A stretch of 64,000 bases of DNA. It comes from Macrophomina tecta (taxonomy: Eukaryota > Ascomycota > Dothideomycetes > Botryosphaeriales > Botryosphaeriaceae). Location of the stretch: contig JAKSGN010000006.1 in the NCBI GenBank assembly GCA_024180945.1, positions 310,001 through 374,000 of the forward strand, read 5' to 3'. This document shows, piece after piece, positions 53,932 through 64,000 of this stretch. The notes under the pieces are model-generated. The model did not search any database, was not told where the DNA came from, and worked only from the letters and a program-made list of their open reading frames with translations. Each line of letters opens with the position of its first letter. The stretch's first letter is position 1. The position numbers and the translations under genes were made by a program.

Positions 53932-54114
53932 ATGTGCCAACAGATAGTCACGCGGTATGCGTGCGGGCACAAGAAGAAGACGCGGCGCATCGTATGCAGT
54001 CGGGCGCAAGGGCGGATGTGCGGCACCGTGCGCGTCACCGAGAATACGTCTGCGTTCAAATGCAGGCAGGGATGTCCTGGGCCGCGGATAGGGGAGTCGC
54101 CGTGGATATACTGA
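53932..54114 (+). CDS. small Cys/His-rich protein, family member C
   Basis: Intronless, 60 residues, starting MC. Cys at 2, 11, 22, 30, 44 and 48 and His at 13, giving C-x8-C-x-H-x8-C-x7-C-x13-C-x3-C; five of the six intervals equal or nearly equal those of member A. The string YACGHKKKTRRIVC is strongly basic, so nucleic-acid contact is possible. An upstream in-frame ORF from 53629 adds Lys/Arg/Thr-rich sequence that I read as leader. No transmembrane or signal segment. Likely metal-binding; function unknown. Confidence 0.7.
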   Translation: MCQQIVTRYACGHKKKTRRIVCSRAQGRMCGTVRVTENTSAFKCRQGCPGPRIGESPWIY

Positions 54115-54569
54115 GTAGTGAGTGAAGGAGTGAGTCGGTGCGGGAACAGTGGGAAAGAGAGAGGGGGAGGGAGGGATGGGAGGGGGTTCTCTGTGCGCGT
54201 TCGGCGGCCACATGTCTTTTGTTCTGTTGGGTTGATTTTGTGCGTCTACTTCACTTTTCCTGAATTTGATGCGGTTGCCTGAGTGGGCGGCATGAATCAG
54301 CCCTGACCTTTCTTTTTTCTCAAACATAAACCTAAACAATGACATCCGGATACTTCTAATCTTTGCAAGTACTTGTGAGCTTTTTATCATGGGGGAGTGG
54401 ATTTAGTCGCCTAGACGTAATTGTTTTACCATCATGAGAGCAATTTCGTGTAGATGATTGCCTCAACTTCCACGCAGACGTTTTCCCCAATCCCCTGCGG
54501 CGCAAAACCACCAAGTATCACCCACTCAACCCCATGCCAACCCTTTGACGATACTCCCCGGCTAGCCAT
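54115..54569. other. intergenic between convergent genes
   Basis: 455 bp between member C and the 3' end of the VIT/VWA gene. G-rich then T-rich, with no gene. Confidence 0.6.
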
Positions 54570-57500
54570 CTACACCTTCTCAACCAACCCCTCCATCACA
54601 CCCGCCAGCCTGCCCCAATCGCCTCCTCCTGGCCCCTCACTCGCCTCCACCCACGCCTCCGCCTTCTCTACCACCAACGCCCAACTCTCGCTCTCCCGCG
54701 CAAGCCTCCGCCTCAAAAACACGACTGCCAACGCCGTCGCGGCCAGCCGCCCCGGAACCACGCTGCTCTGCGCTGCCGCCTCCCTCGAGACGCCGACGAG
54801 CCGCAACAAGCGGTCCTCCCATTCCCAGTAGCCTTCGAAGCTCTGTAGCTCGACTAGCGTCTCTAGCGGTGTCAGCGCATCCCAGTCCATCATCTGTGCC
54901 TGTATCTCCACATTTGGAAGGTTTTGATCGCGGTCATGCGTAGTGGATGGCTCGAGAAAGGCGGCAGCAGCGCCGTATGACGCGAAACTGCCTTCGTCCA
55001 CCGGCGCCCTCTTGACCTTCTTCTTCTTCCGCGCGGCCAGCATGCCACCATCCGGCGCCGCCTGCTGCTGCATCTGAATCTGCGGAGAAGAAGCCTGCGA
55101 CGCCATGCTGAAGCGAGCTGCGTTCCTAGCGGCCTCGAGGCTGGTGTGCCTGGCGCCATGGCCACCGGGGCCGCCGCCGCCGCCGCGAATGCCGCTGCGG
55201 TTGCCGCCGGTGGTGGTGGTGCTGCTGCTGCTACGATACATGACGTGACGGTTGCCGTTGGACTGCTGCTCGAGGAGCATGAGGCCCCTCTGGTAGTCGG
55301 CGAGGGTTTTTTCCGGGACCACGCGGGGAGACGTGTTAGTCGCGGGCAGCTGTCTGAGGTTTTGGGGATTGAGGGTGCGGCGTCGCTGCCCCCCGTTCCT
55401 GTGGGGTTGGAGAGAAGTACCAGATGGGGCTTGGGGCTCGATGTCCAGATACTCCCAGTCCCGGTCCATTTCATCGTTGGTTTCTTTGCTGTGCTCTTCC
55501 AGCGCGACGAAAGAGCACCACTTGCCGCCGACCTGGAAGTCTACCCCTAGACGGACCGCCTCCCGCTGCACCAGCTCGTCCCAGCGGCCTTTCATATTCT
55601 CTTGCAGCTTAGTACCGGTTGGATCAACTGCATCGACGAGCCAGCCGCGCCCTTCTTCCAGCTCAAGAATGGCTTTGCGGGCTGCAAGTTGGTGAATAGT
55701 CTCACTCTTGCCATCGTTCTCTGCGAGGACGCTGACCGGGATCTCGAGTTCGAGCGGACCCTGTTTTGAAGTGCCGCGAAGGATGACCGAGGTTGGCGTG
55801 CGCTCGGCAGCAGGTGAATTGGGGGATAGTAGCATATAGATTGTAGTACGGTTGAACGGGAAAAGTGAAGGGATCCGAGATGGGGCCTGAAGAATAGCTG
55901 GTGCATTAAGCGGAGGCAGATGAGCGAAGCGATCTGCGCCATCGGAGGAGGTGCTATCAATATGTGTAGTATCAAGATTGACCGACTCATCGAAGAGAGA
56001 AATCGGTTTCTTCTGTTCCTGCAAATTGTATGTTAACTAGGCTGATCATCTCTGTTGCGGCAAAGGGAGTATTAGGCGTTCCCGCTGATTTTAGTAATAA
56101 CGATCCCAGCCGATCGCGCTTGGGAAAGTGGTAACTCGCCTTTTCTTCTTCCTTGAGCTCACCATCTTGTAGCTTCAAGTCAACGCGTAGGCTGTCCGTC
56201 ACTTTTTCAATTATTTCGAAGCCATCTTCTGCGCTGGTGTCCTTCTCCGACTTCTTCTCTTCGGTATACCTGACTTCCAAAGAGTAGTCGTTGATGTGTG
56301 GCGTCAGAGCACCCCTCAGCATCCGCACAACCTTCCCGTCAAGCTTCTCGTTGTCACCAACAGCCTGGGAGAAGCCGTTACCAGCCCTTGCAACACCTTC
56401 GACGAGAGCAGAACTAGCATTCAAGCCCACACCAAGAGTAAAGACACGGATTGGATCTTTCTTCTCCTGGATCTGCTCATTGAGGTAAGCAAAGATAACC
56501 TCGTGCTGCCATACATCGCCGTCGGTGAGGAGCATGACTTCGAGCTCCATATCCTTGTAGCGGTTCGCGATGGAAGCTTGGAGCGGCGCGAAGATCTCAG
56601 TGCCGCCGTAGTTACTGTCGAAGGTTTCCACGTGGCAGAGTGCCTCGTTGAGAGAATCCTGTGTGTAACTCTTGCTCTTCGGCCACAGGAAGGAGTAGCT
56701 GCTGCCGAACGAACAAATGTTGAACTTTACACCCAATGGCAAGCTCTTCAGAAAGACCCTGAGAGCTGAGCGGGCTGTAGCGATTCTGCTGCCGCTCATG
56801 CTGCCACTACGATCGCAAATAAAAACGATTTCCGGCTTGATGGACGGCAATTGGAACTTCGGAACCAGGGTCGCCATGAGAGCACGCTGTCGAGGGATGC
56901 GAGGGTGGACTTCGAGGTACGCGGTAGGAGTAATGATATCGTTTGCAATCACTTGCAAAACGAAGTCCTTCTCCAGCTCCGCAGTCCCGAGGCTCAGCGT
57001 TGCCGATGCCTTAGTCAGCAATGGATTTGCTTCGGGATGCACAGATGTCGTGCCCATAGAGACGGCCACAGGGTGCGTCGGAGAAAGGACTTGTCTGATG
57101 CGTCCATAATCATGCAGAACTACATCGACAACAATTTCCATACCGTAGTTGTCCTGCGCAGAGGGCGTGTCCGCTTTGCTGAGCAGCTCTCCGGGGTACT
57201 CCCCATAGCGAGGTGCAATGGCGGTAGGGATGGTGAAACGAATACCATCGATCTCGGCATCGTGTTTCAGTTCGCCCAGATAGGTGATCTCGGAGACTAG
57301 GGTGGCTCCTGGAGGGATATTACCTATAGTGGTAGTGAAAACATCGGAGGCATCTGGCAGCTGCTCTAGAAGTCCGGCAGTCTCGCCACGCTCAACAGCA
57401 GCATCGAAGTCGGCTTTCGCCGTTTCCTTCTCCTTGACCTGGCCCTTGATGATGCGATCTCCGACCCGGCAGGTGAAGCCAACCACCGAGACGCCGTCGT

Positions 57501-57714
57501 ACAGTGGGAAGGTGTAGCGGACGTTCTTGATGGCTTTGGTCTGGTCATAATGTGTGAAAGTCTGAGTGAGGACAGTGCGTGAAGTCCTCGATAAGATGGT
57601 AGTGTGCGATTTGAGAGAGACTTGTGGGAGGTAGTGTCTCTGCCACTGATTCCAGTATGGATTCTCGGGGCGGTAAGTTGAGTAGTAGAATCCGCAGATG
57701 TGACCTTGGGCCAT
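54570..57714 (-). CDS. VIT and von Willebrand A domain protein
   Basis: Large fungal protein related to the inter-alpha-trypsin-inhibitor/PARP4 VIT-VWA architecture. Best model on the minus strand: exon 57714-56140, intron 56139-56019 and exon 56018-54570, giving 1007 residues. VIT domain about 15-150 (SLKSHTTILSRTSRTVLTQT, YTFPLYDGVSVVGFTCRVGD). VWA domain about 293-470 with the MIDAS motif DRSGSMSGS (Asp 301, Ser 303, Ser 305), then LLTDGDVW and RVFTLGVGLNASSALVEGVA. The second exon holds the C-terminal region: EQKKPISLFDESV, LFPFNRTTIYMLLSP, ETIHQLAARKAILELEEGRG and the far C-terminal helical part TPLETLVELQSFEGYWEWED. No GT donor joins the two reading frames in phase; a GC donor (AAG before GCGAGT) does so perfectly. 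Role unknown; metal-dependent protein binding is the family expectation. Confidence 0.82.
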
Positions 57715-60700
57715 CGTTGGCTAACGAAGATGGAAGATGTAAGTAGTCAGCAAGGTACAGTCACATGGACTGGTACAGTTTGTTGTTTCTCGAGGAGCTG
57801 GAAGGGTGAATGTTGGTTTAAGTAGCCGAGCGGATGTGGCGCAGCACTGCTGCCTATTGTTGACTACCACTCATCACCCCGCAACTTGCCTCTCGTGGAA
57901 CTACACCATTCAAAGTCGCAGGCGAAGATGCCCCGACGCTGTTGTACGTCAAGGAAAGTATTTGTTAGCAAACTATCATATGGGGTATGGTTCATGGGAG
58001 TAGAAACAGGTCGTCCGGATGTAAAAGCTCCTCAATCTTAGCAATCTTCACGTCCGAATGACCGCTTCAACTCTCCAAGTCTATTCACTCCATTCCTCTG
58101 CACTTACTGTAATGCAGCTGGTGTGATATTAGTACAATTAGGTTCAAGTTGGCTGCAACAGCAAGAGCGGCTAGATATGAACACTCGAATCATTCCTCCG
58201 GACTTGGTTGCGAAGCCATCCTGAGGCAGACACTTTGGGGGGTAGGTCTACGCAATTGCAGCTGCCCTTACCATTCTGGGACAGCAGTTTGGATGGCCTC
58301 AAAAGTATCTGAGGATCACGAGCACATCCACGTGCTCTGAACCATGGTTCGAGAGGCGCGAAATTGCCGTGAACTGACCATGCACGTCGCATTTGACATC
58401 ATAAGAAGTCGACTTACTCTCTTTGTACCATATAGATGGGCATATAATGAGATTGCACCGTGGTCGACTCCCTCCCATGGGCACACAGGGTGTTGCGACA
58501 GACTTTGTGGCTCGCTGAGCCACAAAATCTCCTACGTTGGGCCAAAGCCACGACCTTCCTGCGAAAGGCGCTACAAAGGACGTAATACCCGCCAGGACAC
58601 GATCAAGTTCAGCCGAACATGGCCTCATCTCCTCGGGTTGTCGCTATTGCGACATCATTGACATACCCTCAGGTAGGAGGACTGATGATGACGATGCCGA
58701 GCCGATTGATCGGGGCTATGGGGAGGCGGGCGGATGCTAGCAGAATTAATCAGGGGATGGGCATATAGCTTATTTGTGTTTTTAAAAGGAAAACAAAAAT
58801 GGGTCAAGTTGCTAGCGGACTCGTTGCTTTTCAGCAGCTTTTCCTTCTGCGTCGGCGTGATAAGGACTGATCCGAGCCAACGCAGACCGCCGATTCAAAT
58901 ACTGGCGATAAGTGTAAACTGTCGTTCTGGTGCCGGTGGACTCGCGTCGGAAAGCGGCGCGCGAGGCCAGGCACGGCACTTGGGCGGACCCATGCTCTGC
59001 AAGAGCCCAGGTCAGAAAGAAAAGACACGAGTTCGAGCTGAAGAAAAGGTGCGTAGGCAGCGTCAGGCAGCCACATGCCGGAGCGGCAGACCCGAACGGG
59101 CTGTCTGCAGCTCTGAAAGGTTAGTCGTGAGGCTGAAAGAAGAAAAGCAGCAAGAGGCAGATCTGCGGGTCTTCGGGTGCATCCGCGCCTTTCCAGAGAC
59201 TGTTCGAGACTCGGCAAGGAAATGGCGAAAGAGCGGCGTCGGAGACAAGAGGAAATCTGGGCCGGTACCTGGCAGGATGCGGCAGGTCAGCCGGCCGTGT
59301 ATCAGGGCGGCAAGATAGTGCTGACTGTAGCGAGATGAGCAGCAGCAAACAGAGTGGGTGGAGATGCGAAGGAGCAAGCGCGTGGGGTGGTTTGATTGAA
59401 GATGCTCTCGCGGCTAATTGGGGTCGGGGTGTTTCGTGCAGAGGTTTAAGGTTCTCTGGTCGTCAGGGCGATGGCAAGGCCGCGGAGTTTGGGGGCGATC
59501 CCAGTCGGTCGTCTTGTCCGTGGGTGCATACGGCGCATGGCCCAAAGCAGACGGCAATGAGGCCACGGGCTGTGGCGAGGCTACGGGACGCCTCGTATCC
59601 GCTCCTGCCAGCGGCGCTGTCCACCGGCCAGAGGCACCGGCCGGCCGTGGCTCCGCGGCACGCGTTGAGCTGACAGTGCAGAGACGCGGGCCCGCCGAGA
59701 CGCAGGCCGACCCGGGACTGGCGAGCAGGGCACGGTGGACGGCGGTGCGGGAGGGCGGGGCAGGAGCACTCGTGGGCGGGTGGTGGTGTTGTTGTTGTTG
59801 CTGCCGCTGTCGCCGCGGGTGCAACGGTGCGAGGGAACGACGCGGCTTGGCCCGTCAGAGGCGGGTGGGATGAGTCGTGGGTGAGTGGATGGAGGGAGAG
59901 CGCGCAGGCGGAGGATCCGCAGGGAACCAGGCAGGCGAGCACGGCGGCACGATCGACTCGTTCCCGCCCCGCCTGAGCACCCTGCGCGCTCTCGCTCGCT
60001 CGCTCGCCACGCCTGTTTTTTGCTGCCGTCTGCTCGCAAGCCACGGCAAGCCAGCCGCGCCGGGTGCGCTCTCGCGCGTGGCGCCAAAGGCTGCGCGCCG
60101 TTCGCCGGCTGCTAGTGCGTCTGCTCCCCCCGACCTCATCACCATCCACCACGACCGCCCGGCACTCTCGTGCATGCACGCCGCCAGGGGTCGTATTTCT
60201 GCCCGCCCGCCATTGGCCGGTCCGCCGCCCGCCAGCCCGTCGCTTGCAACCCCCTCAGCCGCCGTGATAGCGACACGGCCTGCAGCCTAAGAATAGCACG
60301 CATGCCGCTCCAGTAGGTCCATCACCACCACTGCTTCATGGTCCTCTGTCTGCGACATGGCGCCGTCCAAGAGCATGCTTTGCCCGCCCAGCATCACCCA
60401 GCCGCTCTCCGCATCGTCACCAGACCTCAACACCGCCGCCCTGGTCGCCGTACCGTGAGCCCTAGCTGCGGCGCCTGCGGTGCTACTCTGCTCCTGCCAC
60501 CCCTGCTCAGCGTCCAGTGCCTCAGGTTCGAAAGGCCGTCTGGAGCTGGAACCATGTGCGCACCCGCCCAGCAGCAGCAGCAGTGCGCGCGAGCCCCGCA
60601 ACGTACAGCTTTTATCGATTCGGCCGTGCGACCCTTCCAGAATCCGGGCCCTGCTCGCAAGGACCGCTACCTTGCAGATACGGGCGGCGATGTCCGCAAG

Positions 60701-61218
60701 CTGACGGGCTTGCCTTGGTGTTTTAGCTTTTTTTCAAGCTTGTTGGGCGTCGCCGATAGCGTGGCCCAGACGCCCTTCGGCTGTTAATCATACCCATGCC
60801 CCAAACGAGGGTCTCGCTGTGCCACAATTGCTCCTTTCGGTCAAGCCGCCCGATCAAGCGTCTGTCTAGTGTGCTCCAGCTCTCCCAGCATGCCGGTCGC
60901 GCCTCTTGTCGTGGCATTGAGCCGCCAATTCAACGCTATCGCGCCTGCCCATGGCTGCCTTACCAGATCCTTTTCCGGACCCAGTATATCACTGTGCCGT
61001 CTCCCAGGACCTTTTTTTTTTTTGTTGATCCACCCTCCGCCTTTCGCTCTTGCGGTCACTAGCCACAGGCTCACTGCCTTGGCCATTCTCTCGCTCTTTC
61101 ACCTCTACCTCTTGCTTGGATCCGACCCGCGGTCGTCCTTACACACGGTCGTGCGTGCTCCAGCTCGCTGCCGCTGGTAATCCGTCCCGTCAATCGCTGT
61201 GGAGCACCTCTACTCAAA
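57715..61218. other. 3.5 kb divergent intergenic region
   Basis: Between the starts of the VIT/VWA gene (-) and GT2 (+). GC-rich ORFs at 58734, 59418, 59463 and 60338 are compositional artefacts with no motifs. It contains the inverted repeat at 58504-58526 and a pyrimidine-rich leader with a short T tract (61010-61021) before GT2. Unusually long for this window; a non-coding transcript is possible but not visible. Confidence 0.5.
58504..58526. repeat. perfect 10-bp inverted repeat with 3-bp loop
   Basis: TTTGTGGCTC (58504-58513) and GAGCCACAAA (58517-58526) are exact reverse complements around GCT. In RNA this would be a tight hairpin. No adjacent gene end is close, so a terminator-like role is unlikely. 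Confidence 0.8.
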
Positions 61219-63987
61219 ATGGGTCTCAAGTCCTACTTCGCTCCCCGCAAGGGCGAGGACAAGCAGAAGACTGCCGCGAAGACGGAGGTTGCCAATGAAA
61301 AGCCCTCTGAGGCCGGCTCCGACGGCCTCACGCCGCTCGAATCTCCGAGACCTGCATACATGTCCGGGTCGAGCGGCTCTTCTCCATATGGATCCCGGCC
61401 CAATTCGCTCTACCGCAACTCTGGAATGGACCAGTTGAGCGAGATCAAATGCGACATCATGGTCAACTGGCTGCATTCGCAGCAGGAGGAAAAGTTGTGG
61501 TGTGCTGGCGAGTTTGAGGAGGGTGTTGTGCTGAAAAAGGCACGCGGCCAGTACGCGTGCTGCCCTGCCGAGTTGGCTGAAGAGCCTCACGGCTTTCTGA
61601 AGGCGGTTGAAGCTCTCAACGTTCGCGTAAGCTAGCCGCCGACCCTTCGTGCTTGGTTGCAATACTGACGGCCGATGTAGGTCGCAATGACGGTCAACAC
61701 CCGTGTCATTAAGATTTTGCTCCACAACAACAACCTGCCATACGTCGAAATCCAAAAGGGCCTGCGCGTGCAGGTCCTTCCAGATATGTCTTTCCTGCCG
61801 CGTTGCCAAAAGCATCAATTCGCAGCTTTCATTGCCGACCGTGGCATCCTTGTTGTCTGGGAAGATCAACCGAAGAAGCTGCTTGAGCGCGTCAAAAATA
61901 TCGAAGCTGCCCTTATGGACATGATATGGAGGGAGGGTGAAGAGCTTGACGACGAGAAGAAGGAAGCGTCCTATGAGATCAGCGAGCTCGACGACCCGGA
62001 AGCCGCCGAGGAGAAGCCCAGACCCACGGTTCTGATCCAAGCACTGATCAGTGCTTGTACTATGATCGTCACTTGCGCCGCCATTGGTTCTGGTTGGCGT
62101 GAGATTGCCGTCCAACTGCAGGTTGACGGCAGCTACCTCCGCCTTGCTTTCGCCGCCGTGGTCATCCCTCAGGTCTGGCTGTCTCTCGTGAGTGCCTTTC
62201 CCCCCCAGCTTGTTCCTTGAATCAGAACTAATCGCCCGCAGTTCTTCTTCCAAGCTCTCGTCGGAAACGTTGCTCAGATCATCGGACCGATCGGGCAGGT
62301 GAACGAGAACAGCAAGTACTACTCCGGAATCGCTCCTCGCCGTCTGAACCGCGACTCCGGTGCTCTCCCGCATGTGACCATCCAGTGCCCCGTGTACAAG
62401 GAAGGCCTTCACTCCGTCATTGAACCTACTATCCGCTCGATCAAAGCTGCCATCTCCACCTACGAGATGCAAGGCGGCACTGCCAACATCTTCGTCAATG
62501 ATGATGGTATGCAATTGATCTCTGAGGAGGAGGCTCGCCAACGTCAGGAATTCTATGACGAGCACAACATCGGCTGGGTCGCTCGCCCTAAGCACAATCC
62601 TAAGCCCTCTGAGGGTGAGGAAGTTTTCTTGCGACGTGGCAAGTTCAAGAAGGCCTCAAACATGAACTACGCCCTCTGGGTCTCCAACCGTGTCGAGGAG
62701 CGACTGCTCTCTCTGCACCGCAATGAAACGTGGACCCAGGACGATGAGGCTTCGGCCTACCGCAACGCCCTTGCTGAGGTTGTCGCTGAAGACGAGGGAC
62801 GCACCTGGGCTGATGGCAACATCCGTGTTGGCGACTACATCTTGCTGATTGACTCCGATACTCGTGTGCCCAAGGATTGCTTCCTCGAGGCCGTTAGCGA
62901 AATGGAGCAGTCTCCTCAGGTCGGCATCATCCAGTACTCTTCCGGTGTCATGAACGTCACGGATAGCTTCTTCGAGCGCGGTATCACCTTCTTCACCAAC
63001 TTGATCTACACACAGATTCGTTATTCGGTCTCTTGCGGTGACGTCGCCCCCTTCGTCGGCCATAACGCTTGGTTGCGCTGGTCTGCGGTGCAGAACATCG
63101 CCTACGACTGCAAGGACGACCACCGTGAGAAGTACTGGAGCGAAGCGACCGTGTCCGAAGATTTCGACATGGCCCTGCGCCTGCAAACCGAAGGCTACAC
63201 CATCCGTCTCGGAGCTTACAAGAGCGACGGCTACAAGGAGGGTGTGTCACTTACTGTCTACGACGAGCTGGCCCGTTGGGAGAAGTATGCCTATGGCTGC
63301 AGCGAACTGATCTTCCACCCCCTCCGCTACTGGCCTGTCCGCGGCCCCTTTACCAAGCTGTTCCGCAAGTTCATCATGTCCAGCATGCCGCTCCCGTCGA
63401 AGCTTACTATCATGGCGTACATTGGCACATACTACGCCATCGGTTCCGCCTGGATGCTGACGTTGCTCAACTATTTCATCATCGGCTGGTTCAACGGCTA
63501 CTACGACCACTACTACACTTCCTCCTTCGAGATCTACTTCGCCATCGTCGTCGTCTTCAACGCGCTCGGCAACGTCGCCCTTGGCATCCTGCGCTACCGC
63601 ACCGAAGAGAAAGCCCTCATCCCCGCGTGGTTCGAGTGCTTCAAGTGGGTGCCGCTGATGACTTGCTTCCTGGGCGGCCTGTCTCTACACGTCTCTCAGG
63701 CCATCCTATGCCACATGTTCTCCATCGACATGTCGTGGGGCGCGACGGCGAAAGAAGCAGAGAACATCTCCTTCTTCGAGGAGATCCCCCGCGTGCTCAA
63801 GCGCTTCAAGTACACTTTCGTCTTCTGCATCGCCTGCATCGCCCTTATGGTCTGCGGCGCCACCGTCTTCCCCCCGCTCTGGCAGGTCAAGACTTTCGTC
63901 GCTATCTGGCCCCTGTGCACCATTGTCGGCGCTCACTTGCTCCTGCCCATCGCCTTGAACCCCAACCTGATGCTGTTCACATGGTAA
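61219..63987 (+). CDS. GT2: fungal GT2 family membrane glycosyltransferase
   Basis: Processive-type family 2 glycosyltransferase restricted to filamentous fungi; homologs in Zymoseptoria and Fusarium are needed for hyphal growth on solid surfaces. Exons 61219-61626, 61681-62187 and 62242-63987 give 886 residues. N-terminal cytosolic region with DQLSEIKCDIMVNWLHSQQE; two helices (VLIQALISACTMIVTCAAIG, LRLAFAAVVIPQVWLSLFFF); catalytic domain with FVNDDG (Asp 392-393), DSDTR (509-511), SEDFD (611-612) and ARWEKYAYG (Arg 650, Trp 651; the Q/RxxRW position); then several C-terminal helices such as SAWMLTLLNYFIIGWF, FAIVVVFNALGNVALGI and WPLCTIVGAHLLLPIAL. It is cellulose-synthase-like in layout and lacks chitin-synthase QRRRW. 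The stop at 63985 sits inside ATG-GTAAAT, so a further exon beyond the window cannot be excluded. Confidence 0.91.
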
Positions 63988-64000
63988 ATGGGTGTGGTTT

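Noticed and set aside
61219..63987. Chitin synthase as identity of the right-edge gene.
   Set aside because: It lacks the chitin-synthase QRRRW and N-terminal motifs; the DxD, ED and RW pattern with short N-terminus fits the fungal GT2 family.
1..64000. Biosynthetic gene cluster, transposon or CRISPR-like array.
   Set aside because: No PKS/NRPS, transposase, terminal repeats or regular spaced repeats were seen; neighbours are unrelated housekeeping genes.

Overview
The window reads as nuclear DNA of a filamentous ascomycete (Pezizomycotina). It has short introns of about 40 to 130 nt with GTRNGT donors, scattered CTAAC-like branch sites, moderately GC-rich genes on both strands, and families typical of moulds: PTH11-like receptor, fungal GT2, tannase family, AIM3 and Hsp9/12. 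The class cannot be fixed from the sequence alone. Gene models below are hand-spliced; in each the exon phases sum to a whole number of codons.

Layout. 1-16 kb: 3' part of a LAMMER kinase, Mis12/Mtw1 kinetochore protein, choline kinase (all +), a PTH11-like receptor (-), then APC10 and an AIM3-like protein (+). 16-30 kb: a fatty-acid elongase (+); FMP25 (-) and COG3 (+) sharing a 379 bp divergent promoter; a FIG1-type membrane protein (-) convergent with COG3; a small Hsp9/12 stress gene (-); and a free-standing NIF3-like domain protein (+). 30-34 kb is a decayed patch: a secreted cysteine-containing protein broken by one base, and a tannase/feruloyl-esterase gene with four in-frame stops. 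35-45 kb: a lipocalin-like orphan (+) and a seven-exon gene (-) for a predicted 2673-residue disordered protein. 47-64 kb: an MDR oxidoreductase (+); three tiny Cys/His-rich genes, two of which share one cysteine spacing; a VIT/VWA protein (-) that seems to need a GC-AG intron; and the GT2 glycosyltransferase (+) at the right edge.

The conserved genes serve unrelated core jobs (mitosis, lipid synthesis, Golgi tethering, respiration, cell wall) and do not form a metabolic cluster. The most novel material is the Cys/His-rich family at 49.6-54.1 kb and the giant disordered protein at 36.1-44.7 kb. Long gene-free gaps (especially 44.7-47.2, 51.1-53.9 and 57.7-61.2 kb) hold only spurious ORFs, homopolymer tracts and a few inverted repeats.
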